A DNA stretch of 10,725 bases from Ruminococcus sp. 210702-SL.1.03 (GTDB lineage: Bacteria > Bacillota > Clostridia > Oscillospirales > Ruminococcaceae). The notes below the pieces were generated by a model. It saw only the letters and a list, made by a program, of their open reading frames with translations. It was not told where the DNA came from and ran no database searches. Both the position numbers and the translations under genes were made by a program. Below are positions 7,701-10,725 of the stretch, one piece after another. Location of the stretch: NCBI RefSeq assembly GCF_020559915.1, contig NZ_JAJCLZ010000040.1, forward strand, positions 1 through 10,725, written 5' to 3'. Position 1 is the first letter of the stretch, and each line of letters begins with the position of its first letter.

Positions 7701-7927
7701 TGGCAGTCCTAGGCGACAACACTCGCGAACCCGAGGTAGTCAGCCCGCTTTCGACCATGAAGCAAGCAGTATTGGAAGCGCTGGTCGCATACGGCGGCGA
7801 TGGCAGCGGACAAAAGCAGCCGCTTTACGTTACTGTGCAGCTTGACAGACGGCGCGTTGGGCAGGCTGTCATCGACGACATAAACGAGCGTACTCGCCGC
7901 AACGGACGTTCGCCGCTAAAGGCTTAG
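4787..7927 (+). CDS. Tail tape measure protein
   Basis: The longest gene here (1046 residues) is the tail length ruler, which also helps DNA enter the cell. The N-terminal third is typical of Firmicutes tape measures: DTKIDTKGFGRGIGSLKDQ (residues 10-28), a hydrophobic Ala/Gly-rich helix, AEAQFEQTFGSI, then KIYGKSYIELSEAQKQ and DGWENVTGNLKEAVKQL. A Ser/Ala/Thr-rich linker follows (about 285-345). Hydrophobic segments at about 615-628 and 678-696 may act in membrane passage. Residues 719-802 form a 42-residue tandem repeat, followed by Trp/Phe-spaced helical repeats to about 915. The C-terminus has the family hallmark LAAGTVVPANYGEFMAVLG and TREPEVVSPLSTM (about 963-992). The start is GTG after AGGAGG. 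At 1.5 angstrom per residue the tail would be roughly 150 nm. No lysozyme or peptidase motif was noticed. Confidence 0.96.
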   Translation: MAVDGRLNFDTKIDTKGFGRGIGSLKDQMNGLIGLAGKLAAALGAAFSVKQVIESAAEVKAAEAQFEQTFGSIRSYAESAINGVAKSSGILQTRLKGVGTSIYAFAKTTGMDSASALDLMNDALQVTADSAAYYDRSLEDTAESLKSFLKGNFENDAALGLSCTETTRNAAANKIYGKSYIELSEAQKQVTLLQMVKDANELSGAMGQAAREADGWENVTGNLKEAVKQLMAAVGQPVLAAVIPIVQNITVGLQSMTTAATAAANALSKVFGIKLDDDTAQISSNTADLSSNADQAASSYSDMADSAEKAAEANKTSLASFDEINKLSSDTAEESTASSTAGNTSPVSAIGGNITYKADADTSAMERKFADFFKSVKKDISKIFQPLKKAWKRQGEGVLKSLKYSFSQSLGLCKEIGSSFAEVWTNGTGEEMTSHILGNFTNINIAIGNMSAALKRAWSKNNLGTDVIQHAADIFNTILEHNENISKKIAEWSKDIDFEPLLTAFDGLEQALEPFADTVGEGLETLWDDVLLPMADWTIEDAIPAFLDTLSDGISGLTAVWKKAAPIIKDKLWDKFLKPIASWAEDSAVSALSSMGDSFKKMCDNMTEKDVEVFIDLAGAVAGIVVAAKAKQTLDNFAASLSTLGKNAAGAFNSINKTMSSSVTAPAEAGGTTFATKFCAAAGAFFAGWEIGSAIRDAIGGDKIDEALFPIFDGIVNFFTVTIPEWWDTLQSDVMFPFYDKVTAAWVAVTNFLTESIPAFFTETIPGWFDTLDSNVLFPIYDKAVAAWQAVVAFFTESIPSFFTETVPGWFSDLHNSITDIFKNIGTWFGDKFGSAWDKIKSVFSLKSVKTFFSGIWDGIKSAFSNVTTWFKKTFTTAWQGVKDVFSTGGRIFSGIKDGISDVFTNVVNTLIDGINIVIAAPFNAINDAIEWVQDLEIAGWQPFDRLETIDVPQIPKLAAGTVVPANYGEFMAVLGDNTREPEVVSPLSTMKQAVLEALVAYGGDGSGQKQPLYVTVQLDRRRVGQAVIDDINERTRRNGRSPLKA
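6941..7066 (+). repeat. Tape measure tandem repeat, copy 1 (126 bases)
   Basis: This copy encodes residues 719-760, starting FTVTIPEWWDTL and ending FLTESIPAF. It is 42 codons long and in frame. Hand comparison with copy 2 gives 28 of 42 identical residues. About half of the identical residues use different codons, so the duplication is old and kept at protein level. Confidence 0.85.
7067..7192 (+). repeat. Tape measure tandem repeat, copy 2 (126 bases)
   Basis: This copy encodes residues 761-802, starting FTETIPGWFDTL and ending FFTESIPSF, directly abutting copy 1 with no spacer. The shared core is FP.YDK..AAW.AV..F.TESIP.F. Aromatic residues and Pro recur at fixed spacing. Confidence 0.85.
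7193..7228 (+). repeat. Tape measure tandem repeat, partial copy 3
   Basis: The 12 residues FTETVPGWFSDL repeat the first quarter of the unit. After them the sequence passes into more diverged Trp/Phe-spaced repeats. A degenerate half-unit (FPIFDGIVNF) also precedes copy 1. Confidence 0.75.
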
Positions 7928-7937
7928 GAGGTGCATA

Positions 7938-8303
7938 ATGACGCAAAAATTGATGTTTGGCGGCGAAGAAATGCCAACGCCGTTCTCCGTCAGCATAACG
8001 AATGAAAAAATATGGTCGGATAACGCAGGTCGTACCGCTGACTGCACGATGGTCGGCGACATACGCGCCATAAAAAAGACCATCAAGATGCAATGGGCGC
8101 ACCTCACGGGCGAGCAGACCGCCGCCATAAATCGGTATATCTCCAACGTCGATAGGGCATTTTTCACCGTCACGCTGCTCGACGAGGAGATGAACGCAGT
8201 CACGAAAACGGTCTACGCTGGCAGCCCTGCGTATGAAGCTTGGGGCTGGGACGAGCGGCGGCAACTTTGCAAAACGCTGAATGTAGACCTCATAGAGCAG
8301 TAG
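7938..8303 (+). CDS. Small tail protein after the tape measure, DUF6711-like
   Basis: A 121-residue protein resembling the DUF6711 family of Clostridia phages, found between tape measure and hub. It begins with a beta-rich segment around MPTPFSVSITNEKIWSDNAGR. A core GRTADCTMVGDIRAIKKTIKMQW follows at residues 31-53; the family has 'R.adG.mv.D.ia.k.ki.v.W'. LTGEQTAAINRYI and a strand pair DRAFFTVTLLDEEMNAVTKTVYAG (72-95) come next. It lies where larger phages have the distal tail (Dit) protein and may be a compact tail-tip adaptor; that is inference. The ATG follows TAGGAGGTG (7925-7933), which contains the tape-measure stop. The family call is moderate because it rests on remembered patterns. 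Confidence 0.68.
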   Translation: MTQKLMFGGEEMPTPFSVSITNEKIWSDNAGRTADCTMVGDIRAIKKTIKMQWAHLTGEQTAAINRYISNVDRAFFTVTLLDEEMNAVTKTVYAGSPAYEAWGWDERRQLCKTLNVDLIEQ

Positions 8304-8307
8304 GGGG
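8302..8307 (+). promoter_or_regulatory. Ribosome binding site supporting a TTG start at 8315
   Basis: AGGGGG overlaps the preceding stop codon and lies 7 bases before TTG at 8315. The frame is open further upstream to 8240, but starts there would overlap the preceding gene by about 60 bases and would add residues that only mirror that gene in another frame. TTG at 8315 is therefore preferred. Confidence 0.65.
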
Positions 8308-8314
8308 CGATATA

Positions 8315-9463
8315 TTGTATACAGTTTCAGACGAACTTGCGGCGCTCATAACGTCGCCTTGCCGCACATGGCGAATACTTTTAGAAGACCTCACCGCCGC
8401 CCGCACCCTGACCGCAGAAGCGATATTCACGGCAAATTCAGACCGCGAATCGACATCGCTTTCGGACGACATCGAACTCGGCGCGGTCTGCTCGCAAAGT
8501 TGGACGGTCAATATAGCCGACAGCGCTGGGGGGTACGTCGGGCATATGTTTCGGCTTTTGCTCTACATCGCGGACATCGAGGGCGGCAAAATGACGTGGG
8601 GCAGGCTAGCGCGGTACAAATTCGGGCGCGTAAAAACGCTCACGCCGCGGCAGATAAAGCGACTTGGCGAGGTGCTCGGCGAGCCTATCCCGATGGGCGT
8701 TTTCATCTGCACCAAAGCACCGAAGAACGGCACGGGTCGCGAGCTGTCATTGTACGATATGCTGTACTTCGCCGACCGCGAGTACAAGTGTACGCTGACA
8801 TTGCCCGCAAGCGCCGAAGCCGTTGAGCAGGACGTTTGCCGACAGCTGGGCATACAGTGCATGGGCGGCGCGGTGTCGGGCGATCTGCAAGAGAGCGGCG
8901 GTGCTGACCTGCTCGCGGCGAACGGCGCACAGCTGGTCGCGGCAAGTTTTGACTTCGAAATCTCGACCATCGCGGCGGGCACGACTTGCCGACAGATGCT
9001 CGGGTACATATCGGCGGCGCGGGGGCATTTCGGGTTCATCGACCGCGAGGGGGTCTACCGAACGCGCTGGTATACGTCGGCGCGCGATATCACCGCGAGC
9101 GAAGCAGACGAGCCTACCCTCAGTGAAAGCCCGAACGTTATAGTAGGCGTGGTGTGCAATATAGACGACGATACGCGCCTGACAGTCGGCGAAACGGACG
9201 AGAGCAAGGGGCGCATATTGCAGCTCGCGTGCCCGTATATGACCCGCAGCCTGCTTGACAGCCTTTTCAGCCGCGTGAAGAATTACACATGGTACACGGC
9301 GCAGTTTCGGCATCGCTTGGGCGACCCGCGGCTCGACGTCGGCGACGTTGTGACCTATTCGGGCGCGGCGATACCCGTCACGGGGCTGGCGTTTTCATAT
9401 GACGGCGGGCTGAGCGCGGACATCACGGCGGCGGGACTAAACGACGAAGAACAGTTGATATGA
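8315..9463 (+). CDS. Tail hub / tip structural protein
   Basis: A 382-residue protein resembling the gp27/gp44-like tail hub proteins that trimerise at the end of the tube under the tape measure. Supporting blocks are TWRILLEDL (residues 18-26), a hub beta domain containing PIPMGVFICTK (124-134; family pattern 'ip.G.f.i'), and LSLYDMLYFADREYK (145-159; family pattern 'l.ayD.l...dk.y'). EQDVCRQLGIQ follows, then TTCRQMLGYISAARGHFGFIDREGVYR (223-249), a strong family block, and near the end GDPRLDVGDVVTYSG (336-350). An unusual 8-residue duplication lies at 196-211. No peptidase or lysin domain is present; the protein stops after the hub part, so enzymatic or fibre parts, if any, must be separate genes. 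The gene is markedly GC-rich. It starts at TTG, and its stop overlaps an unused ATG at 9460. Confidence 0.8.
   Translation: MYTVSDELAALITSPCRTWRILLEDLTAARTLTAEAIFTANSDRESTSLSDDIELGAVCSQSWTVNIADSAGGYVGHMFRLLLYIADIEGGKMTWGRLARYKFGRVKTLTPRQIKRLGEVLGEPIPMGVFICTKAPKNGTGRELSLYDMLYFADREYKCTLTLPASAEAVEQDVCRQLGIQCMGGAVSGDLQESGGADLLAANGAQLVAASFDFEISTIAAGTTCRQMLGYISAARGHFGFIDREGVYRTRWYTSARDITASEADEPTLSESPNVIVGVVCNIDDDTRLTVGETDESKGRILQLACPYMTRSLLDSLFSRVKNYTWYTAQFRHRLGDPRLDVGDVVTYSGAAIPVTGLAFSYDGGLSADITAAGLNDEEQLI
8900..8923 (+). repeat. Hub gene short tandem repeat, copy 1
   Basis: This copy encodes GADLLAAN (residues 196-203). The next 24 bases encode GAQLVAAS, matching at five of eight positions, with D/Q, L/V and N/S changes. 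Confidence 0.7.
8924..8947 (+). repeat. Hub gene short tandem repeat, copy 2
   Basis: This copy encodes GAQLVAAS (residues 204-211), directly following copy 1. The pair sits just upstream of the conserved TTCRQMLGYI block and reads like a short hairpin or loop inserted in the hub. Confidence 0.7.
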
Positions 9464-9474
9464 GGAGTGATTTT

Positions 9475-9891
9475 ATGGCAGAAAATTTGACGATCGAGGA
9501 ACGTGTGACCGCTCTCGAAAACGCGGCGAAATATAAGCTGCGCTGGTCGGGTGAGCAGATAGACAGCTTTTTCGACGTGCTCGCGGCGCGCGGTTTCGAG
9601 CATGGGCGGGAGAGCTTCACCATCAAGAAAGGCGCAACGGTCGCGAGCCAGCGTGTAACGCTGAATATCCCGAACGCGACGGCAAACACGCGCGTGCTGG
9701 CGACGGTGAGCTATGTGTACAGCACGGGGCAGGTGGCGGCGATGAACGTCTGCTGTTTCCTCGAGTACCTCGCGGGCACTGGCTACCGCTGCTATGTCAC
9801 CAACGGGCGGTACAAGCAGAGCGGCGGCGCACAGGAGGGCTACCTGCCGACGGGCACATACCACGTTGACTGGCTCGTGATAGGGAGGTAA
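9475..9891 (+). CDS. Unrecognised small distal tail protein
   Basis: A 138-residue protein that I do not recognise. Residues 1-20 (ENLTIEERVTALENAAKY) look like a short amphipathic or coiled-coil helix. KLRWSGEQIDSFFDVLAARG (21-40) resembles the 'sG..ID..ld' linker often seen in phage tail-tip accessory proteins. From residue 45 the chain becomes beta-rich and aromatic (SFTIKKGATVASQRVTLNIP, then VLATVSYVYSTG, CCFLEYLAGTGYRCYV and TYHVDWLVIGR), like a small jelly-roll or beta-sandwich head. This suggests a helix-plus-head trimeric tail accessory or receptor-binding subunit; that is inference. The ATG at 9475 has GAGGAGTGA (9462-9470) ahead of it. The in-frame ATG at 9460 overlaps the hub stop and is less likely. 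Composition is GC-rich like the hub. Confidence 0.82.
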   Translation: MAENLTIEERVTALENAAKYKLRWSGEQIDSFFDVLAARGFEHGRESFTIKKGATVASQRVTLNIPNATANTRVLATVSYVYSTGQVAAMNVCCFLEYLAGTGYRCYVTNGRYKQSGGAQEGYLPTGTYHVDWLVIGR

Positions 9892-9893
9892 AA

Positions 9894-10469
9894 ATGGAGT
9901 ACACTGAGAATTTAACGCTCGCGCTTGTCGGCGACGATGATCTGTTCGACGAGGCGTATCTGAATGCGAATTTTGAGAAGATAGACGCGGCGTATGCTGA
10001 GCTTTCGCAGAGAAGCGGCGGCGGTGCGCCCGCCCTAGCCTCGGCGGTGGCGGAGGGGGTAGTGGGCAGAGCCGGCACGGCCGAGATGGTCTACGGCATG
10101 GACATTGACCTCATGGGCAAAAACTGGGAGCAGGGCAGTATATATGATAACGGCGATAATTTTAACAGTACCGCACGAATACGAATGCCCGATTATCTTG
10201 ATATTTCAAACGCATCCGATATTTTTTATTCGGGATTCACGGTGACCGCAAGTGCTGACAAGAAACTACAGTACACATTTGTATTTTTTGATGCGGAAAA
10301 GAAAATCTTAAAGACATCAACCAATAAAGACTGGCTCGACTGCGGTGCGCTGACAATGTGCGGCACAGCGTCTGCACCGTCATATGTGCGCGTAGCACTG
10401 CGCTATGCAGACAACAGCAATATGACCCCCGACGTGCTGACGTCGGCGCGGCTGAAAATATTAGCGTGA
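9894..10469 (+). CDS. Two-part distal tail protein with a recurrent C-terminal beta module
   Basis: A 191-residue protein in two parts. Residues 1-45 have a strand-helix N-terminus (NLTLALVGDDDLF, then YLNANFEKIDAAYAEL) that probably anchors it to the tail tip. Residues 41-67 form a Gly/Ala-rich hinge (SGGGAPALASAVAEGVVG). From about residue 75 the module GKNWEQGSIYDNGDN through STARIRMPDYLDIS, TFVFFDAEKKIL and PSYVRVALRYADNSNMTPD follows a pattern I know from many Firmicutes phage tail proteins, in which 'WEqG...' opens a beta-sandwich thought to face host surface glycans. Ligand and fold are inferred. The DNA changes from very GC-rich to AT-rich close to this boundary. GGGAGG just before the ATG (9883-9888) is a good binding site, and the gene starts 2 bases after the preceding stop. 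Confidence 0.78.
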   Translation: MEYTENLTLALVGDDDLFDEAYLNANFEKIDAAYAELSQRSGGGAPALASAVAEGVVGRAGTAEMVYGMDIDLMGKNWEQGSIYDNGDNFNSTARIRMPDYLDISNASDIFYSGFTVTASADKKLQYTFVFFDAEKKILKTSTNKDWLDCGALTMCGTASAPSYVRVALRYADNSNMTPDVLTSARLKILA

Positions 10470-10482
10470 AAGGAAAATTATA

Positions 10483-10725
10483 ATGGCAATAGAAACAACA
10501 TATTTCACAGGTACGACCGCAGCAGCTAATTACGCTGAGGTGTCTGCGTGGCTGACAGCTAATGCGGCGGAATATTTTGATACAATTGATGTTCCATCAG
10601 GCGCGCAGGAGGTGAGCTGCAAGGTCGGCGATGTAACAGCATTAAAATTGGACTGGGGGACTGAATATAATACCCAACGTTCATTTCAGATAAACGCCAA
10701 AAACGGCGCTAACATAAACAGCAAT
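10483..10725 (+). CDS. Partial distal tail gene of unknown family, cut by window end
   Basis: An open frame of 81 codons begins at ATG 10483 and stays open to the last base; the C-terminus lies outside. AAAGGA at 10469-10474 is 8 bases ahead, overlapping the previous stop. The visible residues (MAIETTYFTGTTAAANYAE, then VSAWLTANAAEYFDTIDVP, SCKVGDVTALKLDWG and NAKNGANINSN) show no signal peptide or membrane segment. They suggest a helix followed by beta strands rich in Asn, Thr and Gly. I do not recognise the family. Position after the tail-tip genes and the composition fit a tail fibre or receptor-binding protein, but this is only inference. Base composition is lower in GC than the hub, like the end of the gene before it. 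Confidence 0.72.
   Translation, partial: MAIETTYFTGTTAAANYAEVSAWLTANAAEYFDTIDVPSGAQEVSCKVGDVTALKLDWGTEYNTQRSFQINAKNGANINSN

Larger units (their letters stand above)
8304..10110. other. GC-rich block spanning hub and anchor genes
   Basis: Counting single 60-base rows by hand gives 40/60 GC at 8641, 41/60 at 9001 and 48/60 at 10021, against 26/60 at 7321, 23/60 at 10141 and 17/60 at 10261. The block covers the hub, the 138-residue gene and the N-terminal part of the next gene. The left edge is softer than the right. It suggests a cassette with a different history from the flanking tape measure and distal modules. Confidence 0.6.

Noticed and set aside
8240..8314. Extended hub start at 8240
   Set aside because: It would overlap the preceding gene by 64 bases, and the added residues have no hub resemblance. 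AGGGGG at 8302-8307 with TTG at 8315 fits better.
8359..9143. Forward open frames in another phase inside the hub gene (8359-8826, 8823-9143)
   Set aside because: These are Arg/Ala-rich products caused by high third-position GC in the real gene. They carry no motifs and no binding sites.
10014..10050. Collagen-like Gly-X-Y repeat in the hinge of the gene at 9894
   Set aside because: The segment is Gly/Ala-rich (SGGGAPALASAVAEG) but lacks a regular glycine every third residue.
9894..10725. Diversity-generating retroelement with a variable tail gene
   Set aside because: No reverse transcriptase, no template copy and no near-identical repeat with adenine-biased differences is visible. It cannot be excluded beyond the window.
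1..10725. Terminators, promoters, tRNAs, CRISPR arrays or insertion sequences between genes
   Set aside because: All gaps between genes are under 20 bases and hold binding sites only. No hairpin followed by a T-run, no tRNA-like fold, no spaced direct repeats and no transposase were seen.

Overview
The window is a densely packed stretch of a tailed-phage (siphovirus) or prophage genome. Every gene reads rightward, with stops and starts touching, overlapping or separated by fewer than 20 bases. It runs from the capsid scaffolding protein, through capsid, neck and tail-tube genes, to the tape measure, tail tip and the first distal tail genes. It enters just before the scaffold start and leaves inside a distal tail gene, so terminase, portal, lysis and any integrase genes lie outside. 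Strong AGGAGG-type ribosome binding sites, GTG and TTG starts, frequent ATA codons and middling GC suggest a Clostridia host, perhaps a gut or rumen Ruminococcus-like bacterium. The host is inference only. Whether this is an integrated prophage or a free phage cannot be decided from here.

Head and neck (1-3121): scaffold (17-559), major capsid protein (579-1454), small helix-extension-helix protein (1467-1679), gp6-like connector (1683-2003), and three small neck proteins (2003-2326, 2323-2694, 2678-3121). Their order and families match the head-to-neck module of Listeria A118-like phages. Tail (3123-7927): tail tube (3123-3644), two chaperone-type proteins joined by an ATGA overlap (3655-4215, 4212-4769), and a 1046-residue tape measure. 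Tail tip and distal part (7938-10725): a 121-residue DUF6711-like protein, a hub-like protein with a TTG start, an unrecognised 138-residue protein, a two-part tail protein carrying a C-terminal module common in Firmicutes phages, and a gene cut by the window edge.

Together these genes build the procapsid, close its vertex, and assemble and tip the tail. The window is largely conventional. The points worth a second look are a clear composition change inside the gene at 9894-10469 that looks like a module swap, a GC-rich block over the tail-tip genes, a 42-residue tandem repeat in the tape measure, an 8-residue tandem repeat inside the hub, the apparent absence of a normal-sized distal tail protein, and the unrecognised genes at the distal end. 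I found no convincing sign of a wholly new system, RNA gene, CRISPR array, insertion sequence or diversity-generating cassette. No gap between genes reaches 300 bases.
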